Shown piece after piece: positions 11,298-21,981 of a stretch of DNA of 64,000 bases. Under the pieces are notes generated by a model. That model was not told the DNA's origin. It saw only the letters and a list, made by a program, of their open reading frames with translations, and ran no database searches. Numbering within the stretch: the stretch's first letter is position 1; each line of letters starts with the position of its first letter. This stretch comes from Tridacna crocea (lineage: Eukaryota > Mollusca > Bivalvia > Cardiida > Cardiidae). A program made the translations under genes and the position numbers. The stretch covers positions 59,974,001 through 60,038,000 of the forward strand of contig OX031057.1 of NCBI GenBank assembly GCA_943736015.1, in the 5' to 3' direction.

Positions 11298-11500
11298 GAG
11301 AAATCTAGAGTTAAAACAAGCTTGATTTTTCCTCAAACATGTTGATAAAAGCCATTTTCTCCATTGCTATTTTATAGCGTGTATCATTACAGTCTCTCTG
11401 ATATCGGGGAAAGTGATGCGTCATATAAAACAGGTCGAACTTTTGAAGAATATGACATGCGCAGACAACGTCCTCAATAGTACATTTACTTTGTTCTATG
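11298..11500 (+). mobile_element. DDE transposon leader, second part
   Basis: GAGAAATCTAGAGTTAAAAC, TGTTGATAAAAGCCATTTTC, AGTGATGCGTCATATAAAAC and GAAGAATATGACATGCGCAG follow in the same order as at 17736-17900 (minus strand), where a transposase relic comes next. Here no transposase follows the ATGCGCAGAC start-like motif. Confidence 0.6.
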
Positions 11501-11858
11501 ATTATTACTGGTCTGCTGTAACAAAGGATATATCATTGATTCTTTAGTGCATGTGCAAAAATGGCACCATTAGAACACATTATGAATTTCTTTTTTTTAA
11601 TCCACCGGCAAATTTTAGCAAGTAGCTTATTTTTCCAGTACAAAGTTATAATTAGACTTGCAATTCTTTAATTTTTGTGAAGTCCATCATGCCTACCTGA
11701 ATGGTGAAGAACAGAGTGCCAGTACATACTGTTCAATTCTATTTCTTAACCAGTTAACCAGACAGCAACCAAACAATGTAAGAAGAGCATTAATTGATAT
11801 TAAAACCATGATTTAACGATCAATTCAATTTTAGTGTAATATCTGTTCTCAAACCACG
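11501..11858. other. Unassigned sequence
   Basis: No gene, hairpin or repeat terminus recognised. Confidence 0.4.
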
Positions 11859-12087
11859 TTAACCCTTTCCCAAATGGCAAATTTTGGATCAGACCAAATT
11901 GAAAGCATTTTGCAGATGACAAATTAACAGTTGCTAAAAAGATGATTTTTCCATATGATAGAGTAGAAAACATTGTGAGAAAAGGAGAAAATGCTGGTTA
12001 CCAGCATTTTCTCCTTTTCTTACAATGTTTTCAAAAGGTTTCTATTCCTGACCGGTAACAACCAGGGATTGTTTGGGAAAGGGTTAA
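11859..12087 (-). mobile_element. TTAA-MITE, CCCTTTCCC subfamily
   Basis: TTAA at 11859 and 12084, tips TTAACCCTTTCCCAAA / GGGAAAGGGTTAA. The arm AGTTGCTAAAAAGATGATTT is shared only with 20200-20428, its sister copy. Right core arm has TTCTTACAATG. Confidence 0.85.
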
Positions 12088-12325
12088 ACTGCCATTTACA
12101 ACTGCGAATGATTTTGTTAATGAATTATGAAAGTACATCAGAACATCTGCCTGTTTGAAAACTAGTATTGGGAGTCTACCTTTTCGGACTTGGTTCTCAT
12201 TGCTATTTGTGCATGGTAATTACCTTTTTAGGAAAGACTGACAATGGTTTCTGTTTAATAATCAGCAATTGAATGGGATTACCATTTCAACTGCTTGAAA
12301 TTTCAGCTCGAATTTCCCAATTCTG

Positions 12326-12545
12326 ATTCCCAAACGACAAATTTTAGACTCATCCAAAATGAAAGAGTTTGCAGATGACAGCTTTAACTTTCATAACAAT
12401 GGCAGAAAATTATCCGAAGGGGCAGAAAACACTGTGGGAAAAGGACAAATTCCTCGTTATTAGCAATTTATCCTTTTCCCACAGTGTTTCAAAAGACTTG
12501 TACTGCAGACACGTAAAAACAAGGGTTTGTTTGGGAAAGGGTTAA
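12326..12545 (-). mobile_element. TTAA-MITE, CTCGTTACGAG subfamily
   Basis: Sister of 38854-39081: GAAAGAGTTTGCAGATGACA, core GGACAAATTCCTCGTTATTAG with partly mirrored changes, and TGCAGACACGTAAAAAC. Right tip GGGAAAGGGTTAA; left TTAA lost (TGATTCCCAAAC). Confidence 0.75.
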
Positions 12546-13020
12546 TACATTGGAAGTTTGAACCCAGTTAGAATAGATTGCAAGATTTTCACAGACATGC
12601 AATATCTGTAGTAAAATAGGGATAAATTTTGTCTAATACAATGATGGTAGGATAATTTTAGGATTGGTGAAAACTTCCCTTTTTTGTACATGTGTGTTTT
12701 TGAATATTTAACTTCTGTATAATTATTGTCGTTTACAAAAAGAAATGCAAAATCAGATACCATTATTTTCTTCTGTACAAAATGTTTCTCTTTTTTCTTT
12801 ACTTGTTTAAGAAAAGTACCAAAGATGGTATTAATTCCTTACAAAAATCTCCCAGGAGTAAGAGAACCAGTCATCTGTGTGACCAAATGATGATGCATAA
12901 AGTGAGACTGTGCCATCTGTGAGATCAATATTATATCCAGACACTTTGCAGAGAGTTCATTGAATCATCGAAGGCTTGTAACATTGACACCATAGCACCT
13001 CACCAAATGATCCCATGTGT
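12546..13020. other. Unassigned sequence
   Basis: No gene or repeat recognised. The minus-strand ORF of 73 codons (12542-12763) starts in MITE sequence and has no coding signature. Confidence 0.4.
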
Positions 13021-13248
13021 GTAACCCATTACCACACAATCCCTACTTTTGATGCCCCTGAGAAAGAAGCCTTTTGAAAACACTGTGGGAAAAGGAGAAA
13101 ATGCTGGTAACTAGCATTTTCTCCTTTTCCCACAGTGTTTTCTACCCTTCCCAGAACAACTTTCAATTTTTCAGTCACCTTTATTTTGTCATCTGCAAAT
13201 GCTTTCAATTTGAACCAGTCCAAAATTTTGCCATCTGGTTATGAGGTA
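13021..13248 (+). mobile_element. TTAA-MITE, full length
   Basis: Left tip GTAACCCATTACCACACAAT. Both core arms carry the same change: AACACTGTGGG on the left and CCCACAGTGTT on the right. Right end TCTGGTTATGAGGTAAAG is mutated. Confidence 0.8.
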
Positions 13249-13872
13249 AAGGTGGTAAGAAAAGACCGGGTTTGGAGTAGCTAACCTTTGACTTTAGTCG
13301 ACCAGTTCTTTTTTCATGATAGTGGCCTTGAGACAGTTTAAGTTAGTTTACGCTTGTTTGGAATTGTTTGTTGTAAATCTATGTAAATGAAGGCATTATA
13401 AAAGTACTTAATCAATGGACACATGAAATGCAAATCTGTTGCCTTCTGAAAACATTTAAAAAAAGGTTCTTATCTATGTTGTTCAATATTCGGGTTCTTT
13501 ATCTTGTGTTTCATGTGGCTACTCATGACGATTTCTAAATTACCCATCTTACCTCATTAAAAAATGCATTGAACAGTAAGAAAGGTCAGCCTTGACAAGT
13601 CAACTCTTACAGCCTATATAAGCAGGCGAGGAGGAATAACAAGGCTTTTGAAAACATGACGTATATGGACAGGAATGATTGTAACTGGGGTCTCTTTGTG
13701 CCCACAATGTTCTTTGAGGCAGTTTCTAAGAAAAATCACATCAGTCATGGCACATTCTGTTTGTTATTGGCTGATAGTCTATCCAAAGCTTGTAGTTGAA
13801 TGAGTTAACTTAGATATTCATTGTTCTGAAACTAAAACCAGTATTCTACAAGTCATGTGATATGTTTCATTG
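13249..13872. other. Unassigned sequence with a TATA-like motif
   Basis: No gene recognised. GCCTATATAAGCAGGCGAGG near 13612 looks like a core-promoter TATA box on the plus strand, but nothing downstream resembles a first exon, so this is only a note. Confidence 0.25.
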
Positions 13873-14783
13873 TGGCGCCGCTTGAGCGGTGCCACTATAT
13901 TTTTATTCGGTTTTGTAAAGTGCCTATGGAGGCAGCCATATTGAACTGGTTCCATGCTTTGTATTAACATCCATCTTTATCTACTGTACTTTGATTACCA
14001 GATCGGGGTCCATTTTAACTTTTTTTTATTTATTTGTGGGATTTTTTTTTCATATATAATATATTGTACTTTCATTGTTAGATGGATAAAAACCGGGATA
14101 GTAGACAAATTAACATTTTCCTTTCGAAAAATAATAAAGATGTATATCGAGAAGTCACGTGATAAAAGATTATCTGTCACAAATTTTCGAAGCCACCATT
14201 TTAAATATCTTACGCTGGAAGAGGTTAAGAGGTATTTTCAAGCTCTTTGACCCAAGAGTACCCTATGTGGTACTTGTGACCCCAGTTATATTGTTGTTCT
14301 AGTATTGTATTGATTGTAAAAATATTGTTTTCCTTTCGCGATTGTGTTTTTAAGACCAGCTAACTGTAACTAGGTCAATGTTGTCTCAGAGTACCTGACA
14401 CGACTGGTATCATACAACTCCTCTAGTCTATATAGATATAATAAGAACTTCATTCAAGTCTTAATTATATCTATAAAGAGGGATTGTATGATACCAGACA
14501 TATATGTGTTAGAGTGTCAGATTTAGCACAATCCGGAAACAGACTTTTTCTTTCGTTAATGTATGGTAATTCATTGGCGACAACTGTTTGTGTAGACAAA
14601 ATCTTACAAGGCGACGATTTTCTCCACATATGCAAATATTGGTTGGTAAACATGACAAAATGAGTCATGTGATCAACAATGTGATTCTTACCGAGCTGTC
14701 ACACGATCACGTGATTTCTATAAACGGTTATTACAGCTCAATGCATTGTGCCCTGTTACAGAAATAACTGGTTTGCGGCGCCA
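13873..14783. mobile_element. Possible TIR element bounded by TGGCGCCGC
   Basis: TGGCGCCGC at 13873 and GCGGCGCCA at 14775 form short inverted ends about 0.9 kb apart. GGCGCC is itself palindromic and no clean target duplication is seen, so the boundaries are tentative. It encloses a 92-bp foldback at 14405. Confidence 0.3.
14405..14496. repeat. 92-bp foldback hairpin
   Basis: TGGTATCATACAA at 14405 pairs with TTGTATGATACCA ending at 14496. Pairing continues through CCTCT/AGAGG and TATAGATATAAT/ATTATATCTATA to a short loop CTTCATT, with only small bulges. Confidence 0.7.
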
Positions 14784-15018
14784 TTGATGTTCAGCATCAA
14801 CATTTTCTTGTTCTCTCTTTTTTAAGCAGGGAACTAATATATCAGTTTCTGTTCTCTTTTATGAAGTTAGGATCCAGTAAAGTGCTCCCTACAGAGTTTT
14901 TTTGACTTGTTTGTAGACATTATTGAAAGGACATGCCTGTCTTCTCAAACATTAAAATCCACTATTTATGGATGAAACATCTCAATGTTTTATGAATGAT
15001 ATGGTTGTTCACTCTTTA

Positions 15019-15237
15019 CTAAACAACAAAGGTTTAAACTTATACAAATTCAAAGCTTGTGCATTATGAAAAATCAAGGATGTTTGAAAAAATAAAACTT
15101 TCCTTTAATCTAGTGGAAAACATTGTGGGAAAAGGAGAAAATGCTAGGTAACCAGCATTTTCTCCTTTTCCCACAATGTTTTCAAAAGTTTTCCTTCTCA
15201 AGGTCATTAAAACTTGGGACTGTGTAGTTAGAGGTTA
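15019..15237 (-). mobile_element. TTAA-MITE, near full length
   Basis: Intact hairpin with one extra base at the apex (GCTAGGTAACCAGC). The right end reads GGGACTGTGTAGTTAGAGGTTA; the left arm is diverged. Confidence 0.75.
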
Positions 15238-15429
15238 GGTATGTTCATATGAAAAGAAATAAAAAATGGAAGCATAGTTTTATTGCAAAGGAATACTTTA
15301 GTCCATAATTTTTCATCAAATCAGACTGAAAATTTATATTATTGTGGTTCCCATGCTAATTCCAGCTCATGCTTTTGATCTAAATTATTGTTGACAGCTT
15401 CACATTTACTAAAATAGTTATAAATGGTT

Positions 15430-15650
15430 TAACTCTTTCCCAAACAATCCTGACTTTTGAGGACCCAGGAGTAGAGGGCTGTTGAAAAAATTGCTGGAAA
15501 AGGAAAAATGCTTCTAACCAGTATTATGTCCTTTCCCACAATGTTTTCTACCCTTCCACAGACAAATTACATCATTTAAGTCACATTCAATTTGCCGTCT
15601 GCAAGAGCTTTAGACTTGGACAAGTCTAAAATTTTGTCGTTTGCAAAATT
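15430..15650 (+). mobile_element. TTAA-MITE, diverged copy
   Basis: Starts TTTAACTCTTTCCCAAACAA and ends AAAATTTTGTCGTTTGC. The core is eroded (AAATGCTTCTAACCAGTATT). Confidence 0.65.
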
Positions 15651-15712
15651 ATAGACTGGTCCAAATTGAAAGCATTTGCAAACAACAAAATAAATGTGAC
15701 TCAAAAACTGGA
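15640..15712 (-). mobile_element. TTAA-MITE arm fragment
   Basis: ACTGGTCCAAATTGAAAGC and ATTTGCAAACAACAAAATAA form a minus-oriented outer arm directly following the previous copy; no palindrome. Confidence 0.6.
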
Positions 15713-16358
15713 TGAAACTTCACAAAAAAAAATCCTGCCATGGTCCTTTCTCGAAAGAATTTGATTCCTTCAAAAACTATGGTTGCCATAACATTTTTAA
15801 AAGTCTTCTTCTCGGAAACCATAAGGCCAAGGGTTACTGAATTTGGCATGTAGCTTTATTTAATGAACCTTAAACAAGTTTCTTCATATTATAGGCCTGG
15901 GGTAAAAATTGGCTTCATTCCAGTGGTCAAAAATTTAACATGGGCTTCAAAATATAGCCACTTCAATATAAACATTAATCAAGGGAAATAACTCAATAAA
16001 GGATAAAGTTTGTTACTATTTACCTCCCTTGATTATCAAACTGCAATGATACATGATTGGTGCTAGATGTTAAGGTTTTTGATAGAAAATATTCTGTTTT
16101 CAAGGAGAGTGATTCATTTTGATGCTAATAGTTACGCTCACATGAGTTGAATAATAAATTCAAAGAAAGGTTTCTATCATTCAGGGTTTTTTTTCCCAAG
16201 AACTTTACCTTTCATGCCAATGAATTAACCTGCTTGTATTGTCTGACAGTGTTCATTGTTTTGGAAGGCCCTCTTTTTCAGGGTCATGAATACTTCAGTT
16301 TGTGTTGTAAAGGGTTAAAAGGCCAGTGGAACAATAAAGGGCCATCATGGCCCTCTTG
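15713..16358 (+). mobile_element. Type A-like element, core unit and 3' end
   Basis: GAATTTGATTCCTTCAAAAA and CTATGGTTGCCATAAC match the first unit of the elements at 47818 and 53571. The terminus AAAGGGCCATCATGGCCCTC then TTGTT lies at 16335-16358. The middle contains a MITE right end (about 16262-16318, TTGTGTTGTAAAGGGTTAA), so the copy is rearranged. The 5' end is missing. Confidence 0.5.
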
Positions 16359-16439
16359 TTAGATAATTCCTGCATGTCAAGTAGGCCACTGCGGCAAATT
16401 CTAGTAAGTCTAGGAATGATTAAACCATACAATAACAAG

Positions 16440-17735
16440 AGCTCCACTCTCATCTAGTTCACTGGCAATACCTGTACTCTCTTCCTAAATTTCACTTGCC
16501 ATATCGGTATGCACAGCATCTTCACTTGCAGTATCTGTTCCTTCCTTGTTGCTGACCCAATAATAAACCGCTGTGCACAAAGCTTCTTCAACAATTATTG
16601 TAGTGTCTGTTTTTCTGAATCTTTCTTCTGCCTCATAAACATATCAGCAGCAGCTCTCCCTTGCAGATGGAGTTACGCTATTTATTGCCTCCTAGGTCAG
16701 AGTGATAACATCATTAAATTTGATATAAGGATTTTGAAGCAGCTATCCGACGACTGATGATTCTCCACACCATTTCAAACATGGTAGATGAAGACAGGTG
16801 TGGCCAAAATGTTCCATATTAGAATCAAGCTGGTACTTCAGTGTAGGTGTGTCTTTTGCGAAGTTCCAGAAGTTCTGGCTATTTAAAACATTTCCTGCAA
16901 AAGGTATATTATGTCTTTCCAGCCAAGTCTGTATGTCTTCTTTCCCGATGCATTGCATGGAACATTTTGTAATGCTGGGTATTATGGTATGGGGCATTGT
17001 CTACCACCAACACTGAACATTTTGGCAAATTTGGTATCAGTTTTTTGTTCAGCCATTTTGTGAAGTTTTGACCATTCATCTCTCATGAAGCTTGTTGAGG
17101 ATTTGGCTTTGAAAACAAGACCGGCACCTTTCAGAAATATCTTGGAGGATCTAGCATGAACAACCATATTATGGCCTTCACTTATGGATAAGTGGTACAT
17201 AAAGGGTTACATAACCCGACTGCCAATGTACACTGTGTGTGGAATGGACAAAAGTTTTGTCAGTGTAGACAATAGGCAGACCAGACTCTCTATGCTCCTG
17301 TAATTTTCCGGAGGACATTAATGCTTGCAACAAGTATATCACATCTACTTCAAGTAAATCAAGGTTCTTTCAAAAGTCCATCTGGATAGGTTTAACCGCT
17401 TCAGAAATCCATGTTTTTGATCTTTCTGTATTGACTTGGCAGTTGGAATGGTCTTTCCATTTGCTATCATGTAATAAACAGTCCAGCAAATTGTCAAATC
17501 TGTAAAAGCTGTCCAGGGTATACCGATCTTGCCTGGATTTTCTTGGTATGGGATGAGATGAGGAAGACGCCTGGTCTAACCTCTTACAGGTGCTCACAGA
17601 CAGCAGGGTGTAATTCACTACTCTCTTTGAAACCTTTTTTAGTGGAACTTTTAAACACTCAGATTCTTTCTCCTCCTTACACACCTGAAAGATAAAGAGA
17701 AAAACAATATATGTACTACTCTGACGTCTGGGCAT
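16440..17735 (-). pseudogene. DDE-type (Tc1/IS630-like, DDE_3) transposase pseudogene
   Basis: On the minus strand the reading frames are broken, but the fold can be followed. There is an N-terminal helix-turn-helix-like part (VSVSTCKRL near 17600, then PRKSRQDRYTLDSF). The first catalytic aspartate lies in GLPIVYTDKTFVHSTH (17230-17290) and the second in LVVDNAPYH (about 16985-17010). Next come DIQTWLERHNIPF and KYQLDSNMEHFGH. The NPIE/W block expected for the third acidic residue is deleted around 16760. Stops and frameshifts occur near 17371, 17200 and 16990. The motif order VYTDET.VHSSH ... VVDNAPYH is established for this family in invertebrates. A leader with relatives elsewhere in the window lies directly upstream at 17736-17900. 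It is not functional. Confidence 0.75.
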
Positions 17736-17900
17736 GTCATATTCTTCGACGATTTGACCTGTCTTATATGACGCATCACTCTCCCCGACTATAAAGTAAC
17801 AATGGAGAAAATGGCTTTTATCAATATGTTTGAGGAAAAATCAGGCCTGTTTTAACCCCAGATTTCTCTGGACTGCTGATCACTTTGAAAACCCCTTCTG
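17736..17900 (-). mobile_element. Leader of the DDE transposon
   Basis: The reverse complement reads CCAGAGAAATCTGGGGTT, ATAAAAGCCATTTTCTCC, GTGATGCGTCATATAAGAC, GAAGAATATGACATGCCCAG, as at 11298 and 31780. It runs directly into the transposase relic, whose ORF begins at the ATGCCC. Confidence 0.6.
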
Positions 17901-18397
17901 ACGTCTTCTTAGGTATATGAAAGAAGGTATGATTATTTTGATTCCATCGAAACTCAAACTGGTGACAGATAAGCTTAAGTAACAAAGGGTGAATAACACT
18001 GCAAGTTCTGATCATGAGATAGGGAAAAAAATGTTTTTAGACATTTTATGGTAGCCAATATTGGGTCCCAAAATTTGGATAGGAAAATCCCATGTAACCT
18101 CAGCCTTGGTAACAATTGAAGCTAAGATTGCTTTTAATTCCAAGGTATGGATAATTTTGTAGGAGTGCATTGACAGTACAGCAGACATCGGCCTAGTATC
18201 TGCCTAGTATTGGAAGATAATCACCATGCTTTGTAAACTATTGATGATTCAGTCCAGGGTAGGACACTGTCTCTCTGCTATCGTACAGTTATTGGATTTA
18301 ACGGTGAATGGGTTCTACAGAAAAACCAGCTTTTAGTGATCAAATACTTGTTATGGTACTGTCACAAACCATATTTCTACTTGGCTCTTACCCATTT
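17901..18397. other. Unassigned sequence
   Basis: No recognisable gene or repeat; may be the outer part of the DDE transposon. Confidence 0.35.
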
Positions 18398-18604
18398 TAT
18401 TAACGACAAAATTATAGAATTATTGGAATTGGAAAATTTACTGACAGCAATTTGAAATGATGGGATTTGTCTTTGAAAGGATAGAAAAGATTAGAAAAGG
18501 GAGAAAATCCTGGTTACCAGCATTTTTTTCCCTTTCTCACAATGTTTTTAGAAGGCTTTTTCCACAGGGTCATTGAAACACTAAATCATGTGTCAAAGGG
18601 TAGA
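18398..18604 (-). mobile_element. TTAA-MITE, diverged copy
   Basis: Core AAAATCCTGGTTACCAGCAT with mismatched arms; right end TCATGTGTCAAAGGGTAGA without TTAA. Confidence 0.6.
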
Positions 18605-18796
18605 TGTGAAAAGGAGCGTTTGTAATGTGTCGGGAATACATAAAACATTTATGAGGAAAATAGTTTCAAATCACTTGTGAATTGACCCCAGCAGCCATAA
18701 TAGAAGAACAAGTCTTCATTTTGAGTCTATAACAGCAGATGCAATTACAGCAATTTTAAGTTCTGAATGCCCTCTACAGAATGACATATCAGCAAC

Positions 18797-18897
18797 AGTT
18801 TTGGGAAAAGGAGAAAATGCTGTAATATTTCCACAATCTTTTCAAAAGGTCTTTCTTAGAATTGTTACTACATAATGATTGTATTCAAAAGGGTTAA
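18797..18897 (-). mobile_element. TTAA-MITE, copy with collapsed hairpin
   Basis: TTTGGGAAAAGGAGAAAATG and CTGTAATATTTCCACAATC show most of the right arm deleted; the end CAAAAGGGTTAA is kept. Confidence 0.6.
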
Positions 18898-19247
18898 AAA
18901 TCATTAAAGGTAACTATTGGAAAATACATAGTGACATGGCTATCAGGTATTGTAGGTGATGTTAAATGTTGAATGCTACTGTGACTTCTACAGGCAGTTT
19001 TGGATCACCAGATTTCCTTCAAATTGTGATTCTTGGAAAAAGTTTTTATGAATAAATGATTCAAAACAATTAAAACAGTTACAAAGTGTTAAATGTAGAT
19101 GTTTGATATACATGGCTTAGCACTTAACTACTTTGACTTTTCTGAGAGCAGTTTTCAATCAATAATTTTCTTTTAATTTGTGCAAAATTGCATATGGATA
19201 AATGATACGAACAGGTTTAAATCTAAACATTAAAGAAAGGTATGTTG
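18898..19247. other. Unassigned sequence
   Basis: AT-rich; no gene. Only vague A-core-like words, nothing I can assign. Confidence 0.35.
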
Positions 19248-19469
19248 ATTATTTTTAGCTCCACTGGCCGGATTATTTTTAGCTCCACTGGCTGAAGCCA
19301 AACGGGCTTATTTCATGACCCGGTGTCCTCCCTGCAAGTGTGCGTCTGTGTGTTAACTTTTATTTCAAACGTCTTCTCTGAAACTACCCATCCAAATTTG
19401 ATGAAACTTACGGAAATTATCCTGCCATGCTCCTCTTAGAATTTCTTGAAATAATTTGATAATTTGAAA
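19248..19469 (+). mobile_element. Type J Helentron-like element, 5' end
   Basis: TTATTTTTAGCTCCACTGGC occurs twice in tandem (19248 and 19274), followed by GAAGCCAAACGGGCTTATTT and a core fragment with CCATCCAAATTTGATGAAAC. The T-run plus AGCTC start matches types A and I. The 3' part is lost; MITE sequence follows directly. Confidence 0.5.
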
Positions 19470-19588
19470 CCATGGTTGGAAAAGGGTAAAATGCTGGTTA
19501 CCAGCATTTTTATCCTTTTCCTACAATGTTTTTGAAAGAATTCTTTCCAAAGTTCGTGAAAATCAGGGATTCTTTGGTAAAGGTTTAA
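19470..19588 (-). mobile_element. TTAA-MITE, hairpin and right arm
   Basis: Core GGTAAAATGCTGGTTACCAG and right end GGGATTCTTTGGTAAAGGTT; the left outer arm is replaced by the type J fragment. Confidence 0.65.
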
Positions 19589-19591
19589 AGC

Positions 19592-19819
19592 TTAACCCAT
19601 CACCACACAATCCCTACTTTTGACGCCCATGAAAAAGAAGCCTTCAGAAAAAATTGAGGAAAAAGGAGAAAATGCTGGTAACAGCATTTTCTCCTTTTCC
19701 CACAATGTTTTCTACCCTTCACAAAACAAGTTTCAAATTGTCAGTCACTTTTATTTTGTCGTCTGCAAGTGCTTCCTATTTGGACAAGCCTAAAACATTG
19801 TCGTTTGGTAAAGAGTTAA
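19592..19819 (+). mobile_element. TTAA-MITE, full length
   Basis: TTAA at 19592 and 19816. Apex shortened to GCTGGTAACAGC. Right arm ATTTTGTCGTCTGCAAGTGC. Confidence 0.85.
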
Positions 19820-19924
19820 AGAATGAACGAGACTTGAGTTTGTGCAATCTGATCTTGCATCTTTACTGTCTACTATTTTGTTACACATTGTAGCCAAAAC
19901 AACCTGTAAATAACAATATTAATT

Positions 19925-20197
19925 TTATGTCGAGCCCCAATAACTCTTGTCAGAAGTGTGCGGGATTTAAGAGTACAGGGTTCGATCTGTGGGTATGTTC
20001 CCTGGCTTGGCCAATTTCTTTGATGATAGTTACTGCAACAGGATGCATTCCTCTCCCACCGCTGACCCATTGTTTCGACCATGATCATGTGTTAAAGTAG
20101 CCAGTGGCTTGGAAAGAAAATTGTGCAAATTACTGGTAAAGGAAACTCCATGAACATGTCTATAGGTGTACTGGCCGCTGCGATATAACTAAAATGG
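19925..20197 (+). mobile_element. tRNA-derived SINE, second family
   Basis: B box GGGTTCGATCTGTGG near 19979 with a decayed A box upstream. The body has TGGCTTGGCCAATTTCTTTG, CAACAGGATGCATTCC and CAGTGGCTTGGAAAGAAAAT, shared with 42005-42300 (minus), 44005-44335, 30655-30980 and 20840-21060. The 3' end AACTAAAATGGTGTTAA runs into the next MITE. Confidence 0.65.
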
Positions 20198-20199
20198 TG

Positions 20200-20428
20200 T
20201 TAACCCTTTCCCAAACAGCAAATTTTGGACCAGACCAAATTGAAAGCATTTTGCAGATGACAAATTAACAGTTGCTAAGAAGATGATTTTTCTATATGAT
20301 AGGGTAGAAAACATTGTGGGAAAAGGAGAAAATGCTGGTTACCAGGATTTTCTCCTTTTCCCACAATGTTTTCAAAAGGCTTCTGTTCCTGACCCGTAAA
20401 AACCAGGGATTGTTTGGGAAAGGGTTAA
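20200..20428 (-). mobile_element. TTAA-MITE, CCCTTTCCC subfamily
   Basis: Sister of 11859-12087 over its whole length, including CAGTTGCTAAGAAGATGATT. TTAA at 20200 and 20425. One arm mismatch at ACCAGGATTTTC. Confidence 0.85.
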
Positions 20429-20703
20429 ACACCATACAATCTATCAATCAACAATATTTGTAACAATTTCACTGAAAATGTCCTTTTCATTTATCGCAGC
20501 ACAGTAAAGGATTAAATATTGTGATGGTATCCCAAGAGTATGATTGTCATTGACAGTTAGTATAAATAATTTGACAGAATTTTATTCCATTTGAGATTTG
20601 GCAGATTTGTCATTTTCCCAAGATATTTTGTCTCCACCGGCAGACTGCTAACCGGGTTTTTGTATATATTTATAAACAAGCTTTAGATTCAACTACTTAC
20701 CCC

Positions 20704-20789
20704 AGAGCTCCAGAGAAGAGGGAGTGATGGTATTCTAAATCCATTATTTCTCTTTTGAAATCAAAATCACTCCCTCTATCTGGAGCTCT
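20704..20789. ncRNA. Candidate small-RNA-like hairpin
   Basis: AGAGCTCCAG...AGAGGGAGTGAT (20704-20728) pairs with ATCACTCCCTCT..CTGGAGCTCT (20766-20789): 22 paired bases, one small internal loop and a 37-nt terminal loop. The size and shape resemble a miRNA precursor. There is no expression evidence, and a degraded foldback repeat is equally possible. Confidence 0.3.
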
Positions 20790-20839
20790 TCTACCCAATT
20801 TTCATTTACCATTTACCATGGAGATGGGGGGGCGGGAGG

Positions 20840-21060
20840 GTGGGACCTAGTGGGTAATACATACAGCTTGTAAGCTGGGGATTATGGAATCGATCCTTAG
20901 GTGAGCTTATTTCTACCAGAGGACTCACAACAGTGATCGCTAGACGATTCATTCCTGTCTGACTGTTGGTCTCCGTTTTGTTTATGGTTGTGGGAAAGTG
21001 GCCAGTGACTACTGTGCGAAATACTGCACGCTAAAAGGAAATCCAGGAAAAAATTGGTAG
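20840..21060 (+). mobile_element. tRNA-derived SINE, decayed copy
   Basis: B-box-like GGAATCGATCCTTAGG, then GACGATTCATTCCTGTCTGAC and GTGGGAAAGTGGCCAGTGAC align in order with the SINE at 44005. Confidence 0.5.
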
Positions 21061-21149
21061 GTCACAAGTGCTCAACCCGTGATATAAATGAAATAAGGCT
21101 GGTATCTGCAATACATGCAATAGATATCCTTTGTACTTTGTACTACTAC

Positions 21150-21650
21150 AACATAATTTTGGACAAAAAGGTCAACACTACAACATATTTTTGGACAAAA
21201 TGATAATCTGTACCATACAATAGCTTTGGACAAAATGATCAACACTACAATACAACAAAACTGTTTACAAAATGTGCAACAGTAGCATACAACATAATTT
21301 TTGACAAAATGATTATCTCTATGATACAATAGATTAGGACATAATGGTCAACACTACAATACAATATAATTTTGGACAAAATGATTATCTGTACCATACA
21401 ATTGATTAGGACAAAATGGTCAACACTACAATACAATATAATTTTGAACAAGATGATTATCTGTACCATACAATAGATTAGGACAAAATGGTCAACACAA
21501 CAATACAATATAATTTTGAACAAGATGATTATCTGTACCATACAATAGATTAGGACAAAATGGTCAACACTACAATACAACATAATTTTGAACAAGATGA
21601 TTATCTTTACCATACAACAGAATCTTGGACAAAATGGTCAACATGATTTC
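21150..21650. repeat. 72-bp tandem satellite array
   Basis: At least five units at a 72-bp period (GATTAGGACAAAATGGTCAA at 21404, 21476 and 21548), each with CACTACAATACAATATAAT and GATGATTATCTGTACCATAC. Outer units are diverged. The minus-strand 122- and 85-codon ORFs simply translate the 72-bp (24-codon) period. Confidence 0.85.
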
Positions 21651-21880
21651 AGACAAAAAAATGCACCATGCGTGTTTTTGTCACAGGTAGTGAATCAAAA
21701 GCACATCTATATATTTTTTGCACATATGGTAATACTATTGGTGCACTGAAACAAATAGCACTTTCTTGGGTAGTACAATTAGTGAAGACAATAAAATGGA
21801 TTTGTGAACTATCAAGCTCAAATAATTGAAATACTCATGACTGGGTATTACACACCTAATAAGCAACAAAAACAGGGAAT

Positions 21881-21981
21881 TTAACCATTTACCACACAAT
21901 CCCAACTTTTACCGACCCCGAGGAAAAAAGTGTTTTGAAGACATTCAGGGAAAAGAAGAAAAAGCTGATAACCAGCACTTT
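21881..21981 (+). mobile_element. TTAA-MITE, left half, cut by type A element
   Basis: TTAA at 21881, ACCACACAATCCCAACTTTT, then the palindrome to GATAACCAGCACTTTT, where AGCTCACC begins. Confidence 0.75.

Noticed and set aside
13605..13640. Active TATA promoter
   Set aside because: CTATATAAGCAG is well formed, but no exon, ORF or CpG-rich context follows.
21245..21613. 122-codon minus ORF
   Set aside because: It only translates the 72-bp satellite; the peptide repeats every 24 residues.
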